DNA of 64,000 bases from an uncultured Burkholderiales bacterium (GCA_903822825.1 CAIJQQ010000060.1:179791-243790); one strand, 5' to 3'; positions 47,286 to 57,051 are shown, counted from the first letter of the stretch. Numbers and translations: made by a program. The notes: generated from the letters alone by a model not told the origin.

Positions 47286-50072
47286 ATGCGCCATACATGC
47301 GCCTTACTTCACCGCCATCAAGCGCATGTCTTTTTGCTTGTTTTCGGCTTCATGGCCCTGCCTGTGGCGTCCCAAACGGGTGACGTGGCCCACAAATACC
47401 CATCCGTAGAGGTGGCAGCCCCAGGGCTTGAGTTCAGGCAATTTCGTGGTGTGGAGATCACGGGCTCATCGATCATCCGAAAAGAGCAGATACAGGCCTT
47501 GCCGGTCCAGGTCATCACGCGGCAAGACATTCAAAGGCAGGGCACCACCACCTTGGCCCAAGCCATTTCACGTTTACCCAATGCAATGAACGGCTCGGAG
47601 CAGGGTGCGATTGGGAACGATTTCAAGGGCTTCACCAACGGTGCGCTGCACGGCATGCCCACGGGCACTTTGGTTTTGCTCAACGGCAAACGCTTGGCAC
47701 CGTTTGCCATCCAGAGCATTTCAGGCACGGAGAGAGCCAGCGTTGACCTCAGCATGGTTCCGCTGTCGGCAGTGGAGCGCATCGAAGTGCTGACCGATGG
47801 AGCATCGTCCTTGTATGGCACGGACGCGATTGCCGGGGTCATCAACATCATCACCCGCACGGAGTTCAGCGGTGTGGAAATGTCGGTCAGCCACAGCCGC
47901 CCCGCAGGCGGTGCAGCACAGGGCCATGTTGCCAGCCTGGTGTGGGGCAAAGGGCAGCTGGCGCAAGACGGTTTCAGCCTGAGGCTGGCCGCCGAATGGG
48001 ATCACACGCGTGCGTTGAAGGGAACGGACCGTCCGAATGCCACGCAGGGTCGAGTTGGCTTTTTGAAGGGCGGGGTGCGCTATGAAGCCGACAGCTCAGA
48101 GGTGTCGGGTTTCACCTCACCGGCCTTGTTGTATTCACCCGGCAGCGCCCCCCCCATGCTCAGCGGTTTGTTCAAAGAGGGTGCGTGCACAGGCAACAGC
48201 GTGATTTACAGAAGCTATGCTGGGGGTTGCAAGGCCAATCCCTTGCCAAGCTATGACATCTATCCTGAAAGTCAAAGCCAAAAAGTGCACGCTTCAGGCG
48301 AGGTGCTGTTGCCCAATGGCGCCACGCTCTACAGTGAGTTGTATTACGCCCAGCAAAAAACACAGATGGGCGTTTCACTCTGGCCAAGGATGAGTGGACG
48401 GATTGTCAACGAGGCAGGCTCTCCCGGTTACGCTGAGATGCTGTCTGCCGGGCTCAATCCCGCCAATGGGCAATATTTTTGGCGCGCCGACTTGCCCGCT
48501 TTGCAGGAGCGGTTTGACAAAACACTGTCGCGAGTGACAGTTGGACTTAAAGGGGAACTGCAAGGGTGGAGTTACCACGCCAGCTTGTACCAAAGCCTCT
48601 CGCGTGCGCAGTATGACTATGACCACCCGGATCTCAACGGCAGTCTGGGTTTGCAGACCAACAAACCTTTGACCAATCCCAACTTGTTGAAACCGCTGGA
48701 TGCCACCAACCCATTGACTGCGCAACTGGAGGCCTTGCGCAACAGTTGGCAACCTTATGTGTTGGGCAAGACAGGTTTGACAGCACTCGAGTTGCGCGCC
48801 TCACGGCCATGGTTTGAAATCAACGGCAAGGACGCTATGCTGGGCTGGGGCCTGGACGCACGACAGGAAACCGTGAGTTCCAACAAATTAATGGACACCC
48901 TGTTGCCCGATTTCAGTAAGAAGCGCAACGATGTGGCGGCCTACGCAGAATTGCAAATGCCCCTGCGGCCTGATTGGGATGTGATCGCATCATGGCGCAC
49001 AGACCGGTACAGCGATGTGGGCAGCACGACCAATGCCAAACTTGCCAGCCGTTGGGCCATTGACCCCAAGTGGGCACTCAGGGGTTCAGCGGGAACAGGT
49101 TTCAGGGCGCCTTCTGTGGGGCAAACCATCACCGTAGCGAACCCGTACCTCAACCAAACGCTGTCAAATTTTTCCTGTACCAATGACCTCAATACCGTGG
49201 CCGCCGCGTTGGCGGCACAAACCGGCAAAGATGTTCGGTGCAGGGCTGGTGATGTGTTCAATCTGTTCACCAATGGCAATCCTGAACTTCAACCTGAAAA
49301 ATCGTTGCAGGCCACACTGGGCTTGGCGTTCACGCCCCACAGAAACCTCACACTGACGGCCGACTACTGGCGCGTGCAGATGCGCGATACATTGCAGTTC
49401 ATGTCGTACACCTCGGTGTTGGCGGACCCCTTCAAATACCAGAACCAGTTCGTGGTGGATCCCGCAAAAATCCTTTATCCACCAACCAACACGTACTTCA
49501 ACCGCATGGGCATGCTGCTGCAAATGCAGAATTTGGGCCAGTCCCTCAAAGAAGGCATTGACTTGGAAGCGCACTATCGCCATCCCGGAGACTGGGGGCG
49601 TTGGCATTGGGGCATGAAGGCCACGGCGATGCTCCAGTCCAAAACGAAGAGCACACCGGATGCTGCGTGGTCGTCCGATCTGGCGGCTTACGCAGCAGCC
49701 ACTGATACGGTGGTGCCCCGATGGCGCAGCCAATGGACTTGGGGCTTGGAGCAGGCGAACGCCTATTGGCAGATGACGGTGAACTACAGCAGTGGCTACA
49801 CCGATAAAAATGTGGATCTGGCGTTCAATACCGTGACCCAAAAGTTAGAAACAGTGTCGGGTTTGCAGGTGCCCGGATTTTTGACAGCAGACGCCATGGG
49901 CACATACCAACTCAATGCGTCCACGCAAATCCGGGTTGGCGTGAACAACCTGTTCAACCGGCAACCGCCCATGTCGTTCTATTCCACCTCTTCGTTTGTC
50001 TGGGGCGTCAACAGTCAGACGGGCAGTTTGTTCGGCCGCACAGCGCAAGTGGGCATGACGGTCAAGTTTTGA
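47286..50072 (+). CDS. TonB-dependent outer-membrane receptor
   Basis: 928 residues from ATG 47286, preceded by AGGAG. A signal peptide (MRHTCALLHRHQAHVFLL...) is followed by the plug domain (EQIQALPVQVITRQDIQRQG, GTDAIAGVINIITRTEF, VLLNGKRL) and a C-terminal beta-barrel ending VGMTVKF with terminal Phe. The substrate is unknown; siderophores, hemes, cobalamin and other compounds are all possible. The 120-bp leader is AT-rich and may hold an iron-regulated promoter, but no clean Fur box was seen. It is convergent with the 2-hydroxyacid dehydrogenase gene (24 bp). Confidence 0.93.
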   Translation: MRHTCALLHRHQAHVFLLVFGFMALPVASQTGDVAHKYPSVEVAAPGLEFRQFRGVEITGSSIIRKEQIQALPVQVITRQDIQRQGTTTLAQAISRLPNAMNGSEQGAIGNDFKGFTNGALHGMPTGTLVLLNGKRLAPFAIQSISGTERASVDLSMVPLSAVERIEVLTDGASSLYGTDAIAGVINIITRTEFSGVEMSVSHSRPAGGAAQGHVASLVWGKGQLAQDGFSLRLAAEWDHTRALKGTDRPNATQGRVGFLKGGVRYEADSSEVSGFTSPALLYSPGSAPPMLSGLFKEGACTGNSVIYRSYAGGCKANPLPSYDIYPESQSQKVHASGEVLLPNGATLYSELYYAQQKTQMGVSLWPRMSGRIVNEAGSPGYAEMLSAGLNPANGQYFWRADLPALQERFDKTLSRVTVGLKGELQGWSYHASLYQSLSRAQYDYDHPDLNGSLGLQTNKPLTNPNLLKPLDATNPLTAQLEALRNSWQPYVLGKTGLTALELRASRPWFEINGKDAMLGWGLDARQETVSSNKLMDTLLPDFSKKRNDVAAYAELQMPLRPDWDVIASWRTDRYSDVGSTTNAKLASRWAIDPKWALRGSAGTGFRAPSVGQTITVANPYLNQTLSNFSCTNDLNTVAAALAAQTGKDVRCRAGDVFNLFTNGNPELQPEKSLQATLGLAFTPHRNLTLTADYWRVQMRDTLQFMSYTSVLADPFKYQNQFVVDPAKILYPPTNTYFNRMGMLLQMQNLGQSLKEGIDLEAHYRHPGDWGRWHWGMKATAMLQSKTKSTPDAAWSSDLAAYAAATDTVVPRWRSQWTWGLEQANAYWQMTVNYSSGYTDKNVDLAFNTVTQKLETVSGLQVPGFLTADAMGTYQLNASTQIRVGVNNLFNRQPPMSFYSTSSFVWGVNSQTGSLFGRTAQVGMTVKF

Positions 50073-50096
50073 GGCGGCCAATTTTGCCGCTGCGCG

Positions 50097-51092
50097 TCAC
50101 GCCACGTTCTTCAAGGGTTGACCGCCCACCCAGCGCTGAAAGTTGTCCAAAAACATCTGGTTGACCCGCTGGGCATTGCCATCCGAGTGGCCTGCGGCGT
50201 GTGGCGTGACCATCACATTGGGCAAGGTCCACAGCGGGGATGTGGCGGGCAGAGGCTCGTGCTCAAACACATCGAGGAAGGCGCCGCCGAGGTGTCCGCT
50301 TTGCAGCTGGTTGATCAGGGCATCTTGCACCACCACTTCACCGCGTGCGACGTTGATCAGGTGCGCGCCTTGCGGCAGTTCCTGAAAAACTTGGGCATTG
50401 ACCAGACCGCGTGTGGTGGTTGTGAGCGGGCAGGCCAGAACCAACCAATCGGTGCGTGGTAACACAGTGTTCATCTGCTCAAACCGCACCATCTCGACGC
50501 CACCTTGGGGCTGGGCGTCATGCGTGCGCACCGCGATGACGTTCAGGCCCAGTGCGGACAAGAGCTGGGCCAGTTCTTGCCCGATGGGGCCCCAGCCGAC
50601 GATCGTGGCCGTTTGCCCAGGCAAGTCCCGAGGCATGCGCCCGACGCCCAAGAGCGGCAACCACTCGCGCCTTTGCTGCTGTGCCCAGAGCATCGGGAAG
50701 CGTTTGTTCAGGGCCAGCAATCCCGCCAGTGCCATGGCCGCTACCACGCGGGCGTTGGCCCCCGAAGAGGTGCTGACCTGCACACCGCGTTGCTGCAGCG
50801 CCTGGTAAACCGGGCGGTCCGCGCCTGCCGAGTGGATGTGCACCCACTGCAGCCCGGCATTGTTCAGCATCAGGTCGTAGCAGGCTTGCAGCTCAGGGTG
50901 CACCTCGTGCTTGGTCGAGGTGCCCGTGACTTCGCGCGAGATGAAAACCGCGTGGATGTCGCGCCGCTGCGCGGCCACCGCCGACTCGATCGACACGAGT
51001 TCGATGTCCACGCCTTGGACGTTTTGGAGGATGCGGGCCCCGAGTTCGTCCAGCATCTTCTGGGACAGCATCAACCGCCGTGGCGTTCGCAT
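50097..51092 (-). CDS. D-2-hydroxyacid dehydrogenase
   Basis: 331 residues from ATG 51090-51092 (MRTPRRLMLSQ). NAD-binding Rossmann motif GWGPIGQELAQLL, LACPLTTTTRGLVN, NVARGEVVVQDAL and the catalytic TPHAAGH are intact. It probably interconverts a 2-oxoacid and a D-2-hydroxyacid. It is the last gene of the catabolic cluster; a longer reading adds 17 low-complexity residues. Confidence 0.88.
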   Translation of the reverse strand: MRTPRRLMLSQKMLDELGARILQNVQGVDIELVSIESAVAAQRRDIHAVFISREVTGTSTKHEVHPELQACYDLMLNNAGLQWVHIHSAGADRPVYQALQQRGVQVSTSSGANARVVAAMALAGLLALNKRFPMLWAQQQRREWLPLLGVGRMPRDLPGQTATIVGWGPIGQELAQLLSALGLNVIAVRTHDAQPQGGVEMVRFEQMNTVLPRTDWLVLACPLTTTTRGLVNAQVFQELPQGAHLINVARGEVVVQDALINQLQSGHLGGAFLDVFEHEPLPATSPLWTLPNVMVTPHAAGHSDGNAQRVNQMFLDNFQRWVGGQPLKNVA

Positions 51093-51100
51093 GTGCAGGC

Positions 51101-52102
51101 TCACTCGGCGCGTGCGCCCGACTCGCGCACGATGGTGCGCCACTTGTCGTGCTCACGTTGGGTGAACTGACCGAACTGGGCGGGCGTGCCGCCTGCGGGG
51201 TCTGCGCCCTGCGCGACCATTTGCTGCTCGATCGCCGAGAGGGTCAGCATCTCGTTGACCGCCTTGTTGACGGCGTTGATCACGGCTTCGGGGGTGCCTT
51301 TGGGGGCAAAGAAGCCGAACCACGAACCCGCTTCAAAATTGGGGAATCCTTTTTCGACCACGGTGGGCACATCCGGCAGCGAGCGTGAGCGCTTGAGGCT
51401 ACTCACAGCAATCGGGCGCAGCTTGCCTGCGGTGATGTGCTGCATGACCGAGGGGATGGTGGCGAACATGAACTGGATGCGCCCGGCCAGCAGGTCCTTG
51501 AGCGCATCGGCGCCTTTGTACGGGATGTGCGTGGCGTCAAACCCGACACGTTTGCTCAGCATGAAGCTCGACAAGTGCGATGAAGTGCCAATGCCCGTGG
51601 AGCCGTAGTTGAGCTTGCCCGGGTTGGCTTTGGCGTAGGCCACCAGCTCGTCCATGTTTTGTGCGGGCACGCTGGGATGAACCACCAGCACGTTGGGCAC
51701 ATCGGCGATCTGCACCACGGGCACCAGATCGGTCAGCGGGTTGTAGGGCAGCTTGCCGTAAAGCGTGGGGTTGACGGCGATGGGCCCCACCGAATTGACG
51801 AGCAGCGTGTAGCCGTCTGCGGGCGCGCGCACCACGAGCTCGGTGCCCAGGTTGCCGCCAGCGCCGGGTTTGTTGTCGATCACAAAGGGCTGCTTGAGCT
51901 TCTCGCTCAGTTGCTGCGCCACCATGCGTGCCAGGATGTCGGTGGTACCCCCTGCGGTGAAGGCCACCACCACCTTGACGGGTTTGTTGGGGTAGCCCTG
52001 CGCCCAGGCAGGGGCCGTGGCCCAAGCCAGACAGCCAGCCAGCAACAGAGCCAGGCGGCTCATGCGGCTTGCGCATGGTGCCCGAAATGGCAAACGGATC
52101 AT
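51101..52102 (-). CDS. Bug-family tripartite tricarboxylate transporter receptor (copy 1)
   Basis: 333 residues from ATG 52100-52102. Signal peptide (MIRLPFRAPCAS... AWAQ) followed by YPNKPVKVVVAFTAGGTTDI, GTSSHLSSFMLSKR and DLLAGRIQFMFATIPS, all typical of Bug periplasmic solute receptors for carboxylates. No TctA/TctB-type membrane component is encoded in the window. A shorter start (MSRLALLLAG) is possible. The ligand is unknown. Confidence 0.92.
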   Translation of the reverse strand: MIRLPFRAPCASRMSRLALLLAGCLAWATAPAWAQGYPNKPVKVVVAFTAGGTTDILARMVAQQLSEKLKQPFVIDNKPGAGGNLGTELVVRAPADGYTLLVNSVGPIAVNPTLYGKLPYNPLTDLVPVVQIADVPNVLVVHPSVPAQNMDELVAYAKANPGKLNYGSTGIGTSSHLSSFMLSKRVGFDATHIPYKGADALKDLLAGRIQFMFATIPSVMQHITAGKLRPIAVSSLKRSRSLPDVPTVVEKGFPNFEAGSWFGFFAPKGTPEAVINAVNKAVNEMLTLSAIEQQMVAQGADPAGGTPAQFGQFTQREHDKWRTIVRESGARAE

Positions 52103-52164
52103 CTTGTCTCCTGCAAAGGGGCGCCCCGACACTTGTTGTGCCGGTGCGCTGTGGGGGGTGCGAC

Positions 52165-52953
52165 TCAGGTCTTGTAGTTCGGGTCCAGCCGATCGAGCTT
52201 GCGCAGCAAGGCAGGCCACTCCATCAGGCCATAAGGCCTGCGCGTGCTGGGCTGGTAGTTGTTCCAGGTTTCTTCGAGAACCGGTTGAGCCAATTTGACC
52301 AAGGGGGTGTTGCAGGCCATGGCCGCTAACTGCGTGTGGCAGGCGAGCTCCAGGCGGTGCATCCAGTTGAAGGCCTCGCCCACCGAACGGCCCACCACCA
52401 ATGCGCCGTGGTTGCGCAGCATCAGCGCTTCGCTTTGACCCAGGTCATCCAGCAAAGAAACTTGCTCTTGTTCGTTGAGCACCACACCCTGGTAGTCGTG
52501 GTAGCCGATTTTGAGAAAGCGCATGGCCGTTTGCGTGATCGGCAGCAGGCCGCATTCGAGCGCAGACACCGCCATCGAGGCCCAGCTGTGGGTGTGGATG
52601 ACGCAGGCAACTTCGGGGCGAGCGTTGTGCACCGCGCTGTGGATCACGTAGCCGGCCTTGTTGATGCCGTAGTTCAGCTCGCCAAAGTCGGGCTTGGACA
52701 GGATGTGGCCGTGGGTGTCGATCTTGATCAGGCTCGACGCCGTGATCTCTTCGTACATCATGCCGTAGGGGTTGATCAGAAACGCCCCGGGTTCATCTGG
52801 GACATGGCACGAGATGTGGTTGGCCATCATGTCCGACATGCCGTACAGGTCCACCAGCCGGTAGCAGGCGGCCAGGTCCACGCGCGCTTGCCACTCGGCC
52901 GCCGTGCAACGGTCTTTCATCGATTCGATTTGAAGCACACCGTCTTTCACCAT
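52165..52953 (-). CDS. class II aldolase/adducin-family protein (copy 2)
   Basis: 262 residues from ATG 52951-52953, 8 bp after AAGGAG. Zn-binding motifs HTHSWASM and RNHGALVVG are present, and the N-terminal WQARVDLAACYRLVDLYG closely matches the protein at 34572. An alternative GTG three codons upstream is less well placed. In this operon it may cleave or decarboxylate a hydroxy-acid intermediate; the exact reaction is not known. Confidence 0.86.
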   Translation of the reverse strand: MVKDGVLQIESMKDRCTAAEWQARVDLAACYRLVDLYGMSDMMANHISCHVPDEPGAFLINPYGMMYEEITASSLIKIDTHGHILSKPDFGELNYGINKAGYVIHSAVHNARPEVACVIHTHSWASMAVSALECGLLPITQTAMRFLKIGYHDYQGVVLNEQEQVSLLDDLGQSEALMLRNHGALVVGRSVGEAFNWMHRLELACHTQLAAMACNTPLVKLAQPVLEETWNNYQPSTRRPYGLMEWPALLRKLDRLDPNYKT

Positions 52954-52968
52954 CTTGCACACTCCTTG

Positions 52969-53943
52969 TCAGTCGAGTTTCACACCCGCGCTCTTGACCA
53001 GTTTGACCCAGAACTTGGCATCTTCCTGCAAAAAGGCCGCGAACTGCTCAGGCGACTTGGACAATTCCACATCGGTGCCCTCGCGCGCGAGTGTGGCCAT
53101 CACGTTGGCCTGTTCCATGGCCGATTGTGCGGCCTCAAAAATCCGCTTCACCACCGGTGCGGGTGTGGCCGCAGGCACAAAGATGCCGTACCAGAATTCA
53201 ATGCTGTACTCGGGAAGGCCCGCCTCGCGCATGCCAGGCACGCCGGGCACCAGTGCTGTGCGCTCGCGGGTGCTGACCGCCAGGCCCTTGAGTCGCCCGG
53301 CCTGCACCATGGGCAGCACCGAAGGCGGTGTGCCAAAGGTCACCTGTGTGTCGCCCGCGATCAGCGACTGGATGGCCGGGCCACCCCCACGAAACGGGAT
53401 GTGCGTGATGTCCACATTGGCCAGCTGTGTGAAGAGCGCGCCGCCCAGGTGCGGCGCCGAGCCATTGCCCGAGGTGGCGTAGTTGATGCGACCGGGCTCC
53501 TTTTTGGCCTTGGCGATCAAGTCCTGCACCGAGTTGATGCCGATGTTGGGGTTCGCCGCGATCACCAAGGGCGAGGTGGTGATTTTGGTCACCGGGGCCA
53601 GGTCCTTGGGGCTGTAGCCCAGCTTGGCGTTCAGTGCCGGGTTCACCGAGATGCTGCTGGGGCTGGCGATCAGCACCGTGTAGCCGTCGGCCGGGGCCTT
53701 GGCCACGATCTCAGCAGCGATGCTCGAGCCTGCACCTGCGCGGTTTTCGACCACCACGCTGGTGCCCAGTGCGCGCCCAAAGGCGTCGCTCATCGAGCGG
53801 GCCACATGGTCGGCTGCGCCGCCGGGTGCAAAGCCCACCAGCAGCTTGACGGGTTTGTTCGGGTAGGTTGCGGTGGACTGCGGGTGTGCGCCTGCGCCCG
53901 TCAGGGCCAAGGCCAAGGCGGCGAGTGCGTTTCTTGTGTTCAT
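52969..53943 (-). CDS. Bug-family tripartite tricarboxylate transporter receptor (copy 2)
   Basis: 324 residues. A signal peptide ends at GAHPQ, then TYPNKPVKLLVGFAPGGAADHVAR, GSAPHLGGALFTQLANV and IQSLIAGDTQVTFGT mark the Bug fold. It differs strongly from the receptor at 51101, suggesting a different ligand or a diverged duplicate. The class II aldolase gene lies 15 bp downstream. Confidence 0.92.
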   Translation of the reverse strand: MNTRNALAALALALTGAGAHPQSTATYPNKPVKLLVGFAPGGAADHVARSMSDAFGRALGTSVVVENRAGAGSSIAAEIVAKAPADGYTVLIASPSSISVNPALNAKLGYSPKDLAPVTKITTSPLVIAANPNIGINSVQDLIAKAKKEPGRINYATSGNGSAPHLGGALFTQLANVDITHIPFRGGGPAIQSLIAGDTQVTFGTPPSVLPMVQAGRLKGLAVSTRERTALVPGVPGMREAGLPEYSIEFWYGIFVPAATPAPVVKRIFEAAQSAMEQANVMATLAREGTDVELSKSPEQFAAFLQEDAKFWVKLVKSAGVKLD

Positions 53944-53971
53944 CGTGTGTCTCCTCCGTGTGGGGGTGTGG

Positions 53972-54946
53972 TCAGCCGATGCTCAGCACAATCTTGCCCG
54001 TGTGCTGGTTGCTCTCCATGTGCGCCTTGGCCTGCAGCATGGCGTCAAAAGCAAAAGCGCGGTCGATCATTGGGTGGATGCGGCCATCGGCCAATGCGGG
54101 CAGGATTTGCGCCGCAAATTTGGCGATGCCGTCGGCCCGCTGGGCAGGCGTGCGCAGCTTGTTTGACACGCCAAAAACCACCAGGCGCTTGGCGTGCAGG
54201 GCTTCGAGGTCAATCGGCGCGGTGAGCGTGCCGTCCACATAACCCACAATGCCCATGCGGCCTTGAAACGCCAGACTGCGCAGGCTCTCGGCAAACACCG
54301 TGCCGCCCACCGTGTTGACGGCCAGGTGGGCGCCTTGGCCTTCGGTGGCTTGCATCACCGCGCCATGAAAATCTGGCGCGCGGGTGCAGATGCCCACATC
54401 CAGCCCCAGGGCTTGGAGCTGGTCAAGTTTGGCTTGCGAGCCCGAGGTGCCGATGACCTTGGCGCCCAGCACTTTGGCCATCTGCAAAGAAGCCACGCCC
54501 ACGCCCGACGACACGCCGTTGACCAGCAGCCACTGGCCCGCTTGCAATTGGCCCTGCAGCACCAGCAGATCGTGCGTCACCAAAAACGTCAGCGGGATCG
54601 AGGCGGCTTCTTCGAGGGTCAGGCGTGCGGGTACGGGCATCGCCTCGCGCACGTCCATCAAGGCGTATTGCGAGAACGCACCGGGGCAGCGGCCCATCAC
54701 GCGGTCGCCCGCCTTCCAGCCTGTGACGCCCTCGCCCAGCTGCACGATTTCGCCCGCGCCTTCCATGCCAGCGGCTTTGGCGCTGCCCGTGGCGTGCAGG
54801 CCGTGGCCGTGGATGAATTCACCCCGGTTGAGCGAGGCCGCGTGCATTTTGACCAGCACTTGGCCTGCGCCGGGCTGGGGGGTGTCGACATCGCGCAGCT
54901 CCAAGCGTGAGCCGCTGTCGTCCGAGATCGTCCAATAAGACTTCAT
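53972..54946 (-). CDS. zinc-independent MDR-family oxidoreductase (quinone reductase-like)
   Basis: 324 residues from ATG 54944-54946, preceded by GGAGA. MDR domains: N-terminal GroES-like part with AASLNRGEF, GMEGAGEIVQLGEGV and GDRVMG, then a Rossmann domain with VNGVSSGVGVASLQMAK. The structural Zn cysteine cluster of alcohol dehydrogenases is absent, so it belongs to the quinone/enoyl reductase group. It probably reduces an enone or enoyl-CoA in the pathway of this operon. Confidence 0.9.
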   Translation of the reverse strand: MKSYWTISDDSGSRLELRDVDTPQPGAGQVLVKMHAASLNRGEFIHGHGLHATGSAKAAGMEGAGEIVQLGEGVTGWKAGDRVMGRCPGAFSQYALMDVREAMPVPARLTLEEAASIPLTFLVTHDLLVLQGQLQAGQWLLVNGVSSGVGVASLQMAKVLGAKVIGTSGSQAKLDQLQALGLDVGICTRAPDFHGAVMQATEGQGAHLAVNTVGGTVFAESLRSLAFQGRMGIVGYVDGTLTAPIDLEALHAKRLVVFGVSNKLRTPAQRADGIAKFAAQILPALADGRIHPMIDRAFAFDAMLQAKAHMESNQHTGKIVLSIG

Positions 54947-54974
54947 GTGTGTTCTCCGTGGCGTGTCTGAACGC

Positions 54975-55784
54975 TCAGACGCCTTTGAAAGCAGGTTTGC
55001 GTTTTTCCATGAAAGCTTTGCGGCCTTCGGCGTAGTCGGCGCTGTCAAAGCAGCCGCGAATGAGTTGCTGGCAATGCGCCAAATCGGCCTCGGGCGAGGC
55101 TTTGAGGATTTCACGCGTGATGAACTTGGCCGCCTGGAGGGTCAGCGGCGCGTTTTCATCGAGTGCGCGGGTGTATTCGGCCAGCAGCTCGGCCAAGCCT
55201 TCCACAGCTGCGATGCGCGAGACCAGGCCCAGGCGGTGCGCCTCGGCGGCGTCGATGCGGCGCGCCGTGAAAAACAAATCTTTGGCTGCACCAGGGCCGA
55301 TCAGGTCGACCAGGTTCTTCATGGCCGAGTAACGGTAGCCCAGCCCCAAGCGACCTGCAGGCACCGAGAACACCGCATCGCTCGCGGCAATGCGCATGTC
55401 GCAGCTGATGGCCACGTTGATGCCGCCGCCAATGCAGTAGCCGCGGATGCAAGCCAGCGTGGGTTTGGAGAAGTTGTAAATGCCCATGAGCGCGGCTTCG
55501 GCCATGGCTTCGTAGCGGGTCACGGCTTCTTGGGCGGCGCGCATGTCTTCAAACTGCGAGATGTCGGCGCCCGAGACGAAAGCCTTTTCGCCCGCGCCCT
55601 TGAATACCACCAGGCGCACACGGCTGTCTTGCTCGGCCAAGTCCAGCAACACGGGCACGGCCTCCCACATGTCCACGCTCAGGGCGTTGTGGCGTGCGGG
55701 GTTGTTGAACTCGATGAACAGCGTGCTGCCGTCCAGCCAGGTGTTCACCCGTTCGGTGGGTGAGGTGTAGGTGATGTCGCTCAT
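54975..55784 (-). CDS. enoyl-CoA hydratase/isomerase family protein
   Basis: 269 residues from ATG 55782-55784; the ATG overlaps the CoA-transferase stop by one base (TGATG). The crotonase fold motifs are present: ARHNALSVDMWEAV, FVSGADISQFEDMR (oxyanion-hole region) and RGYCIGGGINVAISCDMRIA with GRLGLGYR. It should act on a CoA ester made by the CoA-transferase upstream. Hydratase versus other crotonase activity is unresolved. Confidence 0.9.
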   Translation of the reverse strand: MSDITYTSPTERVNTWLDGSTLFIEFNNPARHNALSVDMWEAVPVLLDLAEQDSRVRLVVFKGAGEKAFVSGADISQFEDMRAAQEAVTRYEAMAEAALMGIYNFSKPTLACIRGYCIGGGINVAISCDMRIAASDAVFSVPAGRLGLGYRYSAMKNLVDLIGPGAAKDLFFTARRIDAAEAHRLGLVSRIAAVEGLAELLAEYTRALDENAPLTLQAAKFITREILKASPEADLAHCQQLIRGCFDSADYAEGRKAFMEKRKPAFKGV

Positions 55785-56974
55785 CAATAGACTCCGGTGG
55801 ATTTGAGGCGGGCCAGGTCTGCGGCGCTCACGCCCAGCTCGCCCAAGATTTCTTCGCTGTGCTCGCCGCGCCGTGGCGTGGTGCGGGCGATGGTGCTGGG
55901 CGTGCGCTCGAGCTGCACGGGTTGACCCACCAGCCTCTGCGGCCCTTGGTGGGGTGAGACCACGTCTTTGACCATCTTCAGGTGCTGCACTTGCGGCTCT
56001 TCAAACACCGCGTCCATGCTGTTGATCAAGCCGCAGGCCACGCCGCCGTCATTCAGTCGTTGGATCCAGTAAGCGCAGTCCTGCGCGGCCAGGCGTTCGT
56101 TGATCTCGGCGTTGAGCGCGTCGCGGTTGACCGAGCGGCGGGGCTTGTCTTTGTAGCGCTCGTCGGTGACCCACTGCGGCGCACCCAAAATCTCGCAAAA
56201 CCGCTCCCAAATTTTGGAGCCAAAGACGGCAATGTTCATGTAGCCGTCGCGCGCTTTGTACACACCCGTGGGGATGCTGGTCGGGTGAAAGTTACCCGCC
56301 TGCGTGGCCACTTCGCCGTCGATCAACCAGCGCGAGGTCTGGAAGTCCATCATGTAGACCATCGATTCGAGCAGCGAGGTGTGCAGCCACTGGCCCTGGC
56401 CAGACTTTTGCCGCTCGATCACCGCCACCAAAATGCCCTGCGCGGCAAAAATGCCTGCACACAAATCGGCAATCGGGATGCCCACGCGCATCGGGCCTTC
56501 GCCCTGCTGGCCCGTGACCGACATCAGACCACCCATGCCTTGGGCAATCTGGTCAAAGCCTGGGCGCTGGACCAGCGGGCCGGTTTGCCCAAAGCCTGAA
56601 ATGCTGGCGTAGATCAGCCCCGGGTTGTCGCCCTTGAGGCTGTCGTAGTCGATGCCCAGGCGGAACTTCACGTCCGGGCGGAAGTTCTCGACCACCACAT
56701 CGGCTTTGGCGATCAGCTGCTTGAGCATCGAAATGCCTTCGGGCTCCTTGAGGTTGAGCGTGATCGAGCGCTTGTTGCGGTGGGTGTACTGGTAGTCCGA
56801 GCCCTCTTGCCCACCCAGCGTGTCGTCGCCGCGCATGTGCTCGGGCATTTGCACCTGCACCACATCGGCGCCCCAGTCGGCCAGTTGGCGGCAGCAAGTG
56901 GGGCCAGCGCGCACCTGGGTCAGGTCGATCACGCGCAAGTGGGAAAGCGCCGCAGAGGCGGGAATGTGGGGCAT
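55784..56974 (-). CDS. CaiB/BaiF (class III) CoA-transferase
   Basis: 396 residues from ATG 56972-56974 (MPHIPASAAL). Family motifs include VIDLTQVRAGPTCCRQLADWGADVV, ENFRPDV, ISGFGQTGP and GIPIADLCAG with catalytic Asp170. It transfers CoA between acids, the usual entry step of CoA-dependent breakdown. It is the first gene of the minus-strand catabolic cluster and starts about 170 bp from the divergent GntR gene. Confidence 0.92.
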   Translation of the reverse strand: MPHIPASAALSHLRVIDLTQVRAGPTCCRQLADWGADVVQVQMPEHMRGDDTLGGQEGSDYQYTHRNKRSITLNLKEPEGISMLKQLIAKADVVVENFRPDVKFRLGIDYDSLKGDNPGLIYASISGFGQTGPLVQRPGFDQIAQGMGGLMSVTGQQGEGPMRVGIPIADLCAGIFAAQGILVAVIERQKSGQGQWLHTSLLESMVYMMDFQTSRWLIDGEVATQAGNFHPTSIPTGVYKARDGYMNIAVFGSKIWERFCEILGAPQWVTDERYKDKPRRSVNRDALNAEINERLAAQDCAYWIQRLNDGGVACGLINSMDAVFEEPQVQHLKMVKDVVSPHQGPQRLVGQPVQLERTPSTIARTTPRRGEHSEEILGELGVSAADLARLKSTGVY

Positions 56975-57030
56975 GGCGGTTGTCCTGCAAAGAGCCAAAA
57001 TCAGCTCGAAGTGTCGCCCGAATCGCCTTG

Positions 57031-57044
57031 AAGTGTCAACACTT
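57031..57044. promoter_or_regulatory. candidate GntR operator 1
   Basis: AAGTGTCAACACTT is a perfect 6-bp inverted repeat (AAGTGT / ACACTT) around CA. It lies between the CoA-transferase start and the GntR start. A direct partial copy of its left arm (GAAGTGTCG) occurs at 57008-57016. Confidence 0.65.
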
Positions 57045-57051
57045 TGGCCAA

